Below are positions 1-8,932 of a stretch of 33,945 nucleotides of DNA, in pieces. The notes under the pieces were generated by a model. The model searched no databases. It was given only the letters and a program-made list of their open reading frames with translations, and was not told the origin of the DNA. Each line of letters begins with the position of its first letter. Position 1 is the first letter of the stretch. This DNA is from Candidatus Zambryskibacteria bacterium RIFCSPLOWO2_02_FULL_39_26 (GTDB lineage: Bacteria > Patescibacteriota > Minisyncoccia > Phycocordibacterales > DATDWN01): positions 1 to 33,945 of the forward strand of contig MHWN01000011.1 of the NCBI GenBank assembly GCA_001825395.1, in the 5' to 3' direction. The position numbers and the translations under genes are program-made.

Positions 1-652
1 GATCTTCCTGTTTTTCCTTTTTAGTATTTTCTGATTCTGATTTTGTTCTATCCAAAATTTTACCAACTATTTTTTTGTGTTTTTGCAGAGATGTTTCCAC
101 ATTACTACTTACTTTGATGGCGTTATCAGCATTGCCGCTGGCTTTCAGTGTGTTTATATGAGTTAGAGTATTTTTGATACTTTTTTTAAATTGAATTTCA
201 ACTTCTGTTTTTCGATCCCCATCGAATTTGTTTGCGGTGTCCAGTTTCTCGGCTTCCGCCAGGCGAGTATCCAAATGTTTTACTTTAATTTCGGCTTTTT
301 GCTCAAGGCCGATAGTCACTGCAGATTCTATCCTTTCATTTAAGCCTATTTTTATGGGGTAAAGAATATCGCCAGGAAGAGAATATTTTGCGGCCAGTGA
401 CAGGCTTTCACCCAAAGAAATAAAGAGCAAGACTGCTAAAGCGCCAACCAGAGTTTTTTTTCTGACAAAAAAACTATTTTGAAATGGCGATTTCAGTAAA
501 ACAAATGATTTTTGCCCGAACTTTTTGTACCAAGGTGAGGGAATTCCAATAGGATTTGAGTCAACAAAATTTTTAAGTAAACGGAGCCCATGACCCTTTT
601 CTTCTGCCGTCAATCCTTCCTTCTTTATTTTTTTGAATATTTTCTCGTACAT
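1..652 (-). CDS. DUF5667-like membrane protein (possible anti-sigma partner), C-terminus truncated by window edge
   Basis: Manual minus-strand translation from ATG at 652 is open to position 1: MYEKIFKKIKKEGLTAEEKGHGLRLL...KKTLVGALAVLLFISLGESLSLAAKYSLPGDILYPIKIGLNERIES...; one TM segment followed by an 'LPGD.LYP.K' motif; immediately downstream of the sigma factor gene. Confidence 0.75.
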   Translation of the reverse strand, partial: MYEKIFKKIKKEGLTAEEKGHGLRLLKNFVDSNPIGIPSPWYKKFGQKSFVLLKSPFQNSFFVRKKTLVGALAVLLFISLGESLSLAAKYSLPGDILYPIKIGLNERIESAVTIGLEQKAEIKVKHLDTRLAEAEKLDTANKFDGDRKTEVEIQFKKSIKNTLTHINTLKASGNADNAIKVSSNVETSLQKHKKIVGKILDRTKSESENTKKEKQED

Positions 653-655
653 GTT

Positions 656-1273
656 TTATTTTTTATATTTTTTCAATTTTATGTCCAAAACATTTCTCAA
701 CTTACTCATGGCTCTATTTAGCCTGACTGACACCACATTTTCCGATACTCCAGCACTTTCCGCTATTTCGGAGATAGACAACTCTTCCGTATATTTCATA
801 AATAAAACATTAGCGTACATTTCCGGTAAATCTCTGACAAGTTCCATAACTTGCAATCCATCCATTCTGTCAATAAAAGAATCCGACACATCCACACTCT
901 GACTTGGCTCGAAACCATCCTCATGAAGCTTGTCCAGCGATTCCGTTTTATATTCCATTCTGTTTCTTTTTCTATACTCATCAATCACTAAATTACCGGC
1001 CACTTTGTATAAAAATGCCCGAATATTTTCTATCTGGTCGTTATTTGACATATGAATCCAGGTTTTCATAAATACCTCTTGGAGAATTTCCAAAGATCTC
1101 TCCCGATTATTAATCTTGAAAAGAATGAATTTAAATACCGAATTGGAATATTTCTCATAGGCATCTAAAAGTGTTCTCTCAAGTTCTTTGCCTGACTTAT
1201 TAGACGACATAATATGATGTTTCTTACTAAAACAATACTCAAGTTTCAGACACAGATTATAACATAAATTCAT
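656..1273 (-). CDS. ECF-type RNA polymerase sigma factor (sigma-70 family)
   Basis: 205 aa ORF with region 2 (EVFMKTWIHMSN...IRAFLYKVAGNLVIDEYRKRNR) and region 4 (LPEMYANVLFMKYTEELSISEIAESAGVSENVVSVRLNRAMSKLR). Confidence 0.88.
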   Translation of the reverse strand: MNLCYNLCLKLEYCFSKKHHIMSSNKSGKELERTLLDAYEKYSNSVFKFILFKINNRERSLEILQEVFMKTWIHMSNNDQIENIRAFLYKVAGNLVIDEYRKRNRMEYKTESLDKLHEDGFEPSQSVDVSDSFIDRMDGLQVMELVRDLPEMYANVLFMKYTEELSISEIAESAGVSENVVSVRLNRAMSKLRNVLDIKLKKYKK

Positions 1274-1352
1274 AACAAATTATGGTCAGTCGGTAAGAAA
1301 CAATATATCCAATCGTCCTAATAAGTGTGAGATTATAAAATAACAAAATAAT

Positions 1353-2282
1353 ATGAAAATAAAAAATAACATATTCGCAGTCTCATTGGTTTTAGTTTTT
1401 CTTGTAGCATTACCAATTGAAACTAAAGCTTTCAGCTTAAATCTAAGAGGGAATTCTGAAGTTAAATTAAATAATTCAATCAATTCTATCCTTGGTGATA
1501 GTAAGGGCAATAGTAATGTTGAAATAAAAACTTCTCATAATATCAGCAAGGATACAGAAAAAGACGGCCGTGATGAAAGGGGAAACAGGTCAGAAATTAG
1601 TGTTCAGTCGAAAAATGACGTTGATGTTAACAGCAACAGAAGGTTTTGGGGCTGGTTAATGGGATTTATAAAGAGAGATGAAAATGCCCAAAAACCACTG
1701 AAAATAACAGGTGAACACATTCTCACTGCCACTTCCACAGCCACGATTATATGGAAAACAAACGTGGAGGCCTCGGGTTATGTGAAATTTAACGCAGATA
1801 AAAATTTGGTGGCTTCAAGCACTAAAGTGACGGAAAATACTTCTCTTGATTTGGGACACAAAATCACTCTTACCGGTCTTAGTCCAAATACAACCTATTA
1901 CTTAATTATTGGTTCAACGGATGGAAACGACAATAATAAAGAAACAAAAATAATACACTTCAAAACGAAAAAATTACCTAATTCGGATTCATCCTTGTTA
2001 AAAATTCTATTTTCAGGATCATTTAAAATTGAAACTACATCGGCAAATGTTATATGGATTACAAGCAAACCAACTACTGCTAAAATTTGGTTGAGTAGCG
2101 CAAGTTACGTCAACACTTCTTTAGCTCCAGTGGTCAGTTCAACGGAATTATCATATTTTCACAATTTGGTAATAGCTGATTTGGCTACGAGCACCAAGTA
2201 CTTTTATATTGTCGGGGGAACAGACATTTCCGGCAATGTTATATTAGCCAGCGAGAATTCACTAGAAACAGAAGCTATCTAG
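1353..2282 (+). CDS. Secreted protein with signal peptide and two fibronectin type III-like domains
   Basis: 309 aa; N-terminal hydrophobic signal; repeated pattern 'TATSTATIIWKTN...LTGLSPNTTYYLIIGSTD' and 'ETTSANVIWITSKPTTAKIW...LATSTKYFYIVGGTD'. Confidence 0.7.
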   Translation: MKIKNNIFAVSLVLVFLVALPIETKAFSLNLRGNSEVKLNNSINSILGDSKGNSNVEIKTSHNISKDTEKDGRDERGNRSEISVQSKNDVDVNSNRRFWGWLMGFIKRDENAQKPLKITGEHILTATSTATIIWKTNVEASGYVKFNADKNLVASSTKVTENTSLDLGHKITLTGLSPNTTYYLIIGSTDGNDNNKETKIIHFKTKKLPNSDSSLLKILFSGSFKIETTSANVIWITSKPTTAKIWLSSASYVNTSLAPVVSSTELSYFHNLVIADLATSTKYFYIVGGTDISGNVILASENSLETEAI

Positions 2283-2343
2283 TGTCTAAATTAGAAATCA
2301 AAAGTAAAGAGCTTGTTAAACACAAGTTCTTTATTTTTCTAAA

Positions 2344-2392
2344 AAAATCCGCTCCCAACGTAGAGACGGATCTCTATGTTGAAAGCGGTTAT
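2344..2392 (-). terminator. Rho-independent terminator
   Basis: Minus strand CCGCTTTCAACATAGAGA-TCCG-TCTCTACGTTGGGAGCGG followed by ATTTTTTT. Confidence 0.8.
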
Positions 2393-2396
2393 TGAG

Positions 2397-2642
2397 TCAG
2401 ACCGAACCGACGCGATAGCCGATCATGCCGTTGACTTGAAACGGCAGAACTAGCTCGTTAGTGGTGAATTCCAGACCTCCCTTGCCGTGCCGACAAGGGT
2501 TGATCCGCATGGTCGTACCAGTCCTCTTATCCTTGACGAAGATCTCATTGGTGGGGTTTTTGTACACCACCAACTCTCCGTCAGCGTACAGGACAGGGAA
2601 CTGCTCGTTCCTCGGTTTTTCCGGAAACTGTGTCTGTGCCAT
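2397..2642 (-). CDS. Small hypothetical protein
   Basis: ORF 2397..2654; ATG at 2642 preceded by GGAG SD (TTGGAGATCCTAATG) on minus strand; followed by strong hairpin terminator. Confidence 0.6.
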   Translation of the reverse strand: MAQTQFPEKPRNEQFPVLYADGELVVYKNPTNEIFVKDKRTGTTMRINPCRHGKGGLEFTTNELVLPFQVNGMIGYRVGSV

Positions 2643-2822
2643 TAGGATCTCCAATTTTTATTGTATCATAAGTGTAATATTTTGTCAATTTTTGAAGGAA
2701 AAATATCAGGAACTATTCCAATGGGGCGACTGTCAAACTAATAGTGAAAAAAATGCAAATAATTCTTTGGAATTTTGTACTTTGAAGCCATATTATGGTA
2801 GAATTATTTTCAGAGGTGCATA

Positions 2823-3524
2823 TTGGCTAAAGGCGATAAACAAACTTTCGTTGGACAGTTCTTTGAAGAAGTTGGCCACAGAATTCTGGGTGGCAATCTT
2901 TCTCGAAATGAAGACGGCGATATTTGTCTTTGGCGGACCAAAACTTCCGTTGAAGCCAAATCATCCGGAGCGCATTCGTCTTACGGATTTCGGCTAAGTG
3001 TGGATCAGATTGAGCACTACCAGAAAATCAGTTGCTTTCCTTTTGATCGGGTGTGGTATCTTCTCTTTGCATACCGTAATCGCAAGATCAAGGGCAAGAG
3101 TGGGAAGTATGCTACGGAACTTTCCGAACACATAAACCCCATCTCAATCAATCGTTACTTGGCTGAATCGGCTCTTTGGTGCGTGCTTTTGGACATTTCC
3201 ATCATAAGCCGATGGAAAGATAGTCGGTCACATTCAACAAAGAGCGTCATGGGCCATCCTGGTGAAAGAACCGTGGATCTCAAGTGTCATGAGGTTTACC
3301 ATTTCGCCAATGGAGGGCTATCTTCTGGGCTTAAGGAATTGGGCCTTGATCCTGACGGTTTCGGGGTGCTTACTGGCAGAATTACGACTGTGGTTGAGCC
3401 GGACCTCTTAAGCTATTACAAGATCAAATTCCCAATTATCGTTGTTTTGCCCAGACAGGAAATCTCTTCAGTCAAGCGAATGTTTCAAAGAAGAGGATTC
3501 CGTCTGCGAAAGATGGCTAACTAA
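2823..3524 (+). CDS. Putative PD-(D/E)XK superfamily nuclease-like protein
   Basis: 233 aa, TTG start after AGAGGTG; N-terminal 'GQFFEEVGHRILGG...GDICLWRTKTSVEAKSS...SVDQIEHYQK' fits E..D..ExK..Q layout. Confidence 0.5.
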   Translation: MAKGDKQTFVGQFFEEVGHRILGGNLSRNEDGDICLWRTKTSVEAKSSGAHSSYGFRLSVDQIEHYQKISCFPFDRVWYLLFAYRNRKIKGKSGKYATELSEHINPISINRYLAESALWCVLLDISIISRWKDSRSHSTKSVMGHPGERTVDLKCHEVYHFANGGLSSGLKELGLDPDGFGVLTGRITTVVEPDLLSYYKIKFPIIVVLPRQEISSVKRMFQRRGFRLRKMAN

Positions 3525-3525
3525 C

Positions 3526-3560
3526 CGCCGCCAGTTCCAAGTAGACTGGCGGCGTTTCGC
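3526..3560 (+). terminator. Hairpin terminator
   Basis: CGCCGCCAG...CTGGCGGCG then TTTCG directly after the nuclease-like ORF. Confidence 0.55.
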
Positions 3561-3611
3561 ATCTGTGCAATTTTTCATTATAATTATATTGTCAGTTACA
3601 GACAAAATAAG

Positions 3612-4244
3612 ATGTTTAAGGACAGAATTAATGCCGGAGGACAACTCTCATCATTACTCCCCGCGTATAAGCAGGATGAAGCCGTGGTTTTTGCTATGCC
3701 AAGAGGCGGGGTGGTTTTAGGTTTTCAAATCGCCCAAATTCACAAATGGCCACTTGAACTGGTCATCACCAGAAAAATCGGCCACCCTGAAAATCCTGAA
3801 TATGCTATCGGAGCGGTCGGCGAGACGGGCAGGTTTCTTCTAAATAAGCAGGAAAAATTTATTGACCAAAAATGGCTAGAAAATGAAATTAAAAAGGAGC
3901 AGATCGAGGCTATAAGAAGAAGAAAGGTTTATTACGGTGACAGGAAGGAAGAGCAAGTTAAAGACAAAACGGCTATTTTGGTTGATGATGGAGTGGCGAC
4001 CGGCCTTAGCTTGTCTTTGGCAATTGAGGAGTTAAAAGCCAAAAAACCGAAAGAAATCATAGTTGTCGTGCCGGTTATTTCAGAAGATATTGCAGATTCA
4101 ATTGGGGAAATTTGTGACAAACTTATCGCTATAAAAACTGTAAAGGGTTACTTCGGTTCTGTTGGAAATTATTATGAAAATTTTCCGCAGATGTCCGACG
4201 AAGAAGTTGTAAAATTATTATCAATAATATGGACAAGAAAATAA
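3612..4244 (+). CDS. Phosphoribosyltransferase domain protein
   Basis: 210 aa; 'AILVDDGVATGLSLSLAIEEL' PRPP-binding motif; 'VFAMPRGGVVLGFQIA' N-terminal motif. Confidence 0.8.
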   Translation: MFKDRINAGGQLSSLLPAYKQDEAVVFAMPRGGVVLGFQIAQIHKWPLELVITRKIGHPENPEYAIGAVGETGRFLLNKQEKFIDQKWLENEIKKEQIEAIRRRKVYYGDRKEEQVKDKTAILVDDGVATGLSLSLAIEELKAKKPKEIIVVVPVISEDIADSIGEICDKLIAIKTVKGYFGSVGNYYENFPQMSDEEVVKLLSIIWTRK

Positions 4245-4250
4245 ATTAAA

Positions 4251-4290
4251 ATAGACGCATGAGTGGCTTACGCCACGGACATACGTCTAT
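4251..4290. terminator. Bidirectional hairpin between convergent genes
   Basis: ATAGACG...CGTCTAT enclosing GTGGC-TTAC-GCCAC. Confidence 0.55.
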
Positions 4291-4946
4291 TTGTGGATTA
4301 CCTCCTCAAAGTTGACGGAAGTGTAGGTGTAGTCCATTTGAAACTTGGACCGGCCAAAAAACAAAACTTGGGCAGTTGATTTGAAACTGATCGGCATACG
4401 AACATCGTTGATTTGGTTGAAGGTGGTGTCAATAACCACGTTGTACAACCAGAAAGACGGACTTTTCACTCTTCCATTCGAGCGAAGAATATCACCGGAA
4501 TAGTTAATGAACAGGGAACATTCCTTGTAAAGATTGTTATTTCGCCGTGGCTTTACAGGTAGTTTCCATCCGCTTTCCACTGTTTCCAACTGGCCAACAG
4601 TGTAATTTCCCAGAGAGAAGCTGTTATCCAAGTCTTGGCCCCTCTCAATCAGTTTCTTTTCACCTTGGAGAAATTCTCGGAGGATTGAATTTCGAATGTA
4701 GCTGTTACCTTTTTCACTTATGATCACATAAGTGAAAGTTTTGTTTAGTTGCGTGGTCAGAACTTCCAGTGACCCAGCAAACACGGCGTTGCTTGCCTCA
4801 AGATGTCTCAAAGCAACGTACTGCAAAAGCGGTTTCTGCTTTTTGGACAGAAACTGCTCGGCCATGCCTTGCTGGGTTTGTTGTGCTGTCGGGGTAGCAA
4901 GAACCCAGAATCCTGCAATGAGCGTGAAAAAAAGCGTCCTTCTCAT
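4287..4946 (-). CDS. Secreted hypothetical protein
   Basis: 219 aa with signal peptide MRRTLFFTLIAGFWVLATPTAQQ; SD AAAGGAGAG upstream of ATG. Confidence 0.6.
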   Translation of the reverse strand: MRRTLFFTLIAGFWVLATPTAQQTQQGMAEQFLSKKQKPLLQYVALRHLEASNAVFAGSLEVLTTQLNKTFTYVIISEKGNSYIRNSILREFLQGEKKLIERGQDLDNSFSLGNYTVGQLETVESGWKLPVKPRRNNNLYKECSLFINYSGDILRSNGRVKSPSFWLYNVVIDTTFNQINDVRMPISFKSTAQVLFFGRSKFQMDYTYTSVNFEEVIHK

Positions 4947-5024
4947 GGAACTCTCCTTTGTTGTGGTTCTGGCTTGATACTAACATGGTTTGAACTTGCT
5001 GTGAACACCGCAAAACAAATTATT

Positions 5025-6452
5025 TTAACGATTTGCGTTAATAGCACTTAACGTAAACTCATACCACTTTTTATCCTGGATTCTTTTTTCTTGTTTTTCT
5101 ATCCATGGATTCCAGTCAAATTCTTCTATTAGTTTTCCCTCTTCTTTATACTTTTTAATTTGCGTCAGAATATCTGGAGAGAGCATCGCCATTTCAAATA
5201 ATTTAATCTTTGTGTCTGGTTTAGTCACGAGTGCCATGTTTGATTTCAATATGAAAAGTTCAACAGGGAATATTGAAACCAGCGCAAACATCCACAGAAA
5301 CTGGAAAACGAGAAATTTAATAACATTTGATTTTTTACTTTGAAAGAGTTGTGAGATGAGCCAGAGGAAAAGTATTATACAAAACAATACAGTATATGAA
5401 GCATAAAACTTTTCGTAACTAAACCCATAGTGAGTTACATAGAGCGCCATTCTGTGGGCTGAAGAAACTAAAAGTAGAACAGAGGCAAAAGAAAATATTC
5501 CTAATAATTTTTGCCCTACAGAAACAGTTTTACGATAAAGGAAAAAGAAGATAGCTAAGTTTAAGAGCGAAAGAAATAGAAGTTGCCAAAAACCACTTTT
5601 GACAAGATTTTCCGTTTCCTTGAAATCAAATGGCAGTGCTCCTACCCACAAACGATCAAGTTGTATAAAGAGGAACAGAAGGTAAACAGCAAAGATGCCT
5701 CCTAAAACGATGCTAGTCATTACAATATCTAGCTTTATATCCTTTGAATTATTTGTAATCTCACGCGGCCTTCCCCAGGCCATTAAACCAGTTAAACTGA
5801 CAATGGAAAGGACGGCAAATACTATTATTTTAGCGACAATTGATGCGGACAATATCTTAGTAACAGCATCATAGAACGGCTTAAGTTTCAACGCAAAAAC
5901 TGGGTCTGCAGAGGATAGAAGGGGAACAATGATAAATAATGCTACCAAAAGAAGTGTGATGCCGATCAGGACTCTTTTCAACATTCCATTTTTTGTCTTT
6001 TCTTTGTTGTAGACTGTATAGAATAGAAGTTTTACGGAAGTTAAAAGAAATGTCAGGAAACTTAAAATGTGTTTTACGATCTTTACGATAAAAAATGCGT
6101 CCCAATCAATTTCATTCTTTCTCTCAATCCATGCATATGAATAAAACAGTGCCAAAAGCACAGGAAATGCGAGCATGGTAAAAGGTTTGAAAAAAGGATT
6201 TTCATATAACGCAAATGAGATGGAAAGCAAAAGTAAAGGAATAATCCAAGTGAGGTCGCTTGCTACATATTTTTTATCTTTCTTGAGTCGGTATACAAAA
6301 AACAAAGTAACTCCCGCAAGATATAGGGTTAAATTAATTCCAAGTGCGAAAACCTCTCTTGACCAGACACCCCATAGGAAAATGATAAAAAACAGTGATA
6401 AAACAAAACTTGTGATAACTTCTATTTTAGTTGCAAGTGATTTGTTTTCCAT
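5025..6452 (-). CDS. DUF4173-like multi-pass membrane protein
   Basis: 475 aa, about 12 hydrophobic segments; 'LLLVALFIIVPLLSSADPVFALKL' motif. Confidence 0.7.
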   Translation of the reverse strand: MENKSLATKIEVITSFVLSLFFIIFLWGVWSREVFALGINLTLYLAGVTLFFVYRLKKDKKYVASDLTWIIPLLLLSISFALYENPFFKPFTMLAFPVLLALFYSYAWIERKNEIDWDAFFIVKIVKHILSFLTFLLTSVKLLFYTVYNKEKTKNGMLKRVLIGITLLLVALFIIVPLLSSADPVFALKLKPFYDAVTKILSASIVAKIIVFAVLSIVSLTGLMAWGRPREITNNSKDIKLDIVMTSIVLGGIFAVYLLFLFIQLDRLWVGALPFDFKETENLVKSGFWQLLFLSLLNLAIFFFLYRKTVSVGQKLLGIFSFASVLLLVSSAHRMALYVTHYGFSYEKFYASYTVLFCIILFLWLISQLFQSKKSNVIKFLVFQFLWMFALVSIFPVELFILKSNMALVTKPDTKIKLFEMAMLSPDILTQIKKYKEEGKLIEEFDWNPWIEKQEKRIQDKKWYEFTLSAINANR

Positions 6453-6587
6453 GTTGTCTATGTTAGCACTTAAAGATAGGATTTGTCACTTGCAACACCA
6501 AGACTCTCATCAATTCAAATAATCCTGTGGTTATGTGTCAGTGAAAGTCTAAAGCCCTTACGTCAATTTTGTAATTTAGTTACTTTT

Positions 6588-6633
6588 TATCATACGTTAA
6601 ATATCAGCTACAGCATATATTTAACGTATGATA
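6588..6633. repeat. Perfect 17-bp inverted repeat with 12-nt loop
   Basis: TATCATACGTTAAATAT-cagctacagcat-ATATTTAACGTATGATA. Confidence 0.85.
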
Positions 6634-6756
6634 TTTTATTGTGGTTTTTTGAGTGGTAATGAGGCTAGCTCCTATTTTGACAGTAGGTTAGGAGATTGAG
6701 TTGAAGTTCGGCTCACTTTGTAGAGGAAGCTAGGATGTGTTTTGGGTAAAAGAAAA

Positions 6757-6780
6757 CCCCGCACCAAGCGAAGCGCGGGG
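6757..6780 (-). terminator. Rho-independent terminator
   Basis: CCCCGC...GCGGGG followed on the minus strand by TTTTCTTTT. Confidence 0.75.
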
Positions 6781-6826
6781 CTTCTGTCTTAATACGGGGA
6801 TTTGGTCTCGATAAGAGTGGTACTGG

Positions 6827-7021
6827 TCAGAGAGGCTTGATGGTCACAGTCGATCCAGGCGGGAGAACCGTTACCTTTTCACTGCCGTACCCCTTGCTTT
6901 CAGTAACGATGATGCTTTCCCCGTCTTTCTCAACGTAGAGATTAGAACCGGAAATCTTGACTGGTCCTGAAGGTGTTTGCGCTTCTACCGTCAGGCTACC
7001 CGATTTGATTGGTTGACTCAT
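6827..7021 (-). CDS. Small hypothetical protein
   Basis: ORF 6827..7027; first ATG at 7021; beta-rich sequence SGSLTVEAQTPSGPVKISGSNLYVEKDGESIIV; terminator downstream. Confidence 0.55.
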   Translation of the reverse strand: MSQPIKSGSLTVEAQTPSGPVKISGSNLYVEKDGESIIVTESKGYGSEKVTVLPPGSTVTIKPL

Positions 7022-7051
7022 CTTCAAAAAATGAGTTCGTATTGTCTTCTT

Positions 7052-7381
7052 TGGCTCCGGCGGTAGGGATCGAACCTACGACCAATCGCTTACATTGGTT
7101 CCACGATTACGCGTGGCATGGACTATATCATCATCCTTCACAAATGTGAGTTGGATGTGGGGCGCTTCGCGGTCACTTTCATGACAGCTACTCTCGTTCG
7201 AGATAGTCTCTACACCTTCCGAGCATCATTTTTGGTGCTTGGCTTGGCTCGGGATTGCCCATCTTCTAATTTTTTAGGATTAGGGTTTCCCCGAATTCAC
7301 CTCATTTTTCATCCTAAATTACTTTAGGAAGCTGCACGAACTACGGTACAGGCGATTGCTCTACCACTGAGCTACACCGGA
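7052..7381 (-). tRNA. tRNA-Asn(GUU) with encoded CCA, interrupted by a group I intron
   Basis: Exons TCCGGTGTAGCTCAGTGGTAGAGCAATCGCCTGT + TAAGCGATTGGTCGTAGGTTCGATCCCTACCGCCGGAGCCA fold into a 75-nt cloverleaf; anticodon loop CTGTTAA. Confidence 0.93.
7093..7347 (-). other. Group I self-splicing intron (IC3-like) inside tRNA-Asn anticodon
   Basis: Minus strand: P1 CUGU|AC..GUGCAG with U.G at splice site; P4/P5 region UUCGGGGAAACCC; GGGCAAUCCCGAGCCAAGCC; CGGAAGGUGUAGAGACUAU pairing with AUAUAGUCC (P7); terminal G. Confidence 0.92.
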
Positions 7382-7480
7382 ATATTATGTTTGTTTGACA
7401 AACACATAAAGATAATAGCAAAAATGGTTAGGAATGCAATTTGCTGGATATAAAAACAATCAAAATGATATAATAGAAAG

Positions 7481-7894
7481 ATGAATATAAAAACACGGTC
7501 AAAAAATTTTGATATTACGCCAGCCATAGATGATTATATTGTTAAAAAGTTCTCAACTTTAGAAAAATTTATCAGCTACCATGACAACGTTTTATGTGAA
7601 GCGGAAATAGGAAGGACGACCACTCATCACAAATCCGGGGACATTTTCAGAGCAGAAATTAATATAAATATTCCCGGACAAAAGCAGATTTACGCTTTTG
7701 CCGAAGAAGTTGATTTATATACAGCCATAGATATCGTTAGAGATGAGGCGGAACGGCTTATCGTCTCGCAAAAAAATAAATATAAGACCATGTGGAGACG
7801 CGGGGCCACTCAAATAAAAAACTTAATAAAGATGATTGATATCAGAAACACAGACAGTTATAAAAAAATTAGAAATTTTAGAAGAAAAAAATGA
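7481..7894 (+). CDS. raiA: Ribosome hibernation-promoting factor / ribosome-associated inhibitor (RaiA/HPF)
   Basis: 137 aa; MNIKTRSKNFDITPAIDDYIVKKFSTLEKFI...RAEININIPGQKQIYAFAEEVDLYTAIDIVRDEAERLI. Confidence 0.85.
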   Translation: MNIKTRSKNFDITPAIDDYIVKKFSTLEKFISYHDNVLCEAEIGRTTTHHKSGDIFRAEININIPGQKQIYAFAEEVDLYTAIDIVRDEAERLIVSQKNKYKTMWRRGATQIKNLIKMIDIRNTDSYKKIRNFRRKK

Positions 7895-8055
7895 TTCAAA
7901 CAGGATCATTAAAGCAGAAAGCTAAGCCTCGTTTAATCTTTTTTGTTTTCGGCTGTATTGTCATTATCACGGGACTTTTATACATAGACACTAAAAGTCA
8001 AACTGCCGGAAAACAATTTTCATCTCTTATTAAATTTGGCGCGGAGCTTGAATAG
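7891..8055 (+). CDS. Small single-TM protein (54 aa), overlaps raiA stop (ATGA) and fmt 3' end
   Basis: Manual translation MIQTGSLKQKAKPRLIFFVFGCIVIITGLLYIDTKSQTAGKQFSSLIKFGAELE*; not in supplied ORF track. Confidence 0.5.
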   Translation: MIQTGSLKQKAKPRLIFFVFGCIVIITGLLYIDTKSQTAGKQFSSLIKFGAELE

Positions 8056-8917
8056 ATTTCATTCCTTTTAAATAGTCAGCATAATCCATCTCCCTTTTTC
8101 CCTCGGGGATGACCCTGTCCAAAACAAGTTCGTTCTTTTGGATATGGGCCTTTTTCACAATAATTCTTTTTCCATTTTGAAAAAAATATGCGCCGGGCCA
8201 GAGATGAAAGGCCCTTACTCTCATCAGATTTGTTGAGGCCGGGTCTCGCAAATTCAGTTCAGCATCCGCCTTTTTTATTTTTTCAGTAAAGGTAGCCAGA
8301 GAATGGTCTTGTTCCACTTCTTGAACTTTCCCCAAAACCCAGTTGGGAAGCGTTTCGGCAAGAAGAAGGGCTCCTTCCTTGGCCAACATCTTTTCCAAAT
8401 CTTCAGCGTAAGGCACGTTTTCAGTGCTCCACTCAACCACTTTTTTTTGGGAAAGTATTGGCCCGTGGTCAATTTCAGAATCCAGTCTGATAATACTTAC
8501 TCCAGTTTCAGATTCTCTTAGTATAGCGCTTTGAATAGGGGAAGATCCGCGCAGTTTTGGCAAGAGAGATGGATGAATATTTAAAGTTTTGTATTTTGGA
8601 ATACCCAGAACATTGACCGGGATAATTTTTCCGTAAGATGCTACCACAAAAACATCAAAACCATCGGGCAGATATGACCTGATTATTTTTTCAGACTCGT
8701 TTTCTCTCAATGTTTTTAGTTGTACAAAAGGTATATTATTTTTTTCCGCCCAAACCCTCGCTTCCGGCGGAGTCATAACCAGATTCCTGCCTTTCGATTT
8801 ATCTTCTGCCGTAATAATGAGTTTAGGAACAAAACCTCTAGTTTTGAGTTCATCTAAAACTATAATGGAGAATTCTGATGTTCCAAAAAACGCGAATTTT
8901 ATGCTATCTTTTTGCAT
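8030..8917 (-). CDS. fmt: Methionyl-tRNA formyltransferase
   Basis: 295 aa; 'KTLNIHPSLLPKLRGSSPIQSAIL', 'GVSIIRLDSEIDHGPIL'. Confidence 0.92.
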   Translation of the reverse strand: MQKDSIKFAFFGTSEFSIIVLDELKTRGFVPKLIITAEDKSKGRNLVMTPPEARVWAEKNNIPFVQLKTLRENESEKIIRSYLPDGFDVFVVASYGKIIPVNVLGIPKYKTLNIHPSLLPKLRGSSPIQSAILRESETGVSIIRLDSEIDHGPILSQKKVVEWSTENVPYAEDLEKMLAKEGALLLAETLPNWVLGKVQEVEQDHSLATFTEKIKKADAELNLRDPASTNLMRVRAFHLWPGAYFFQNGKRIIVKKAHIQKNELVLDRVIPEGKREMDYADYLKGMKSIQAPRQI

Positions 8918-8932
8918 GTTTATATATGCTAG

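Noticed and set aside
2461-2997. 178-aa plus ORF
   Set aside because: Antisense to the small minus gene and out of frame with the nuclease-like gene that has its own SD.
7118-7327. 69-aa plus-strand ORF
   Set aside because: Lies entirely within the antisense of the tRNA-Asn group I intron; no start signal or recognisable protein.
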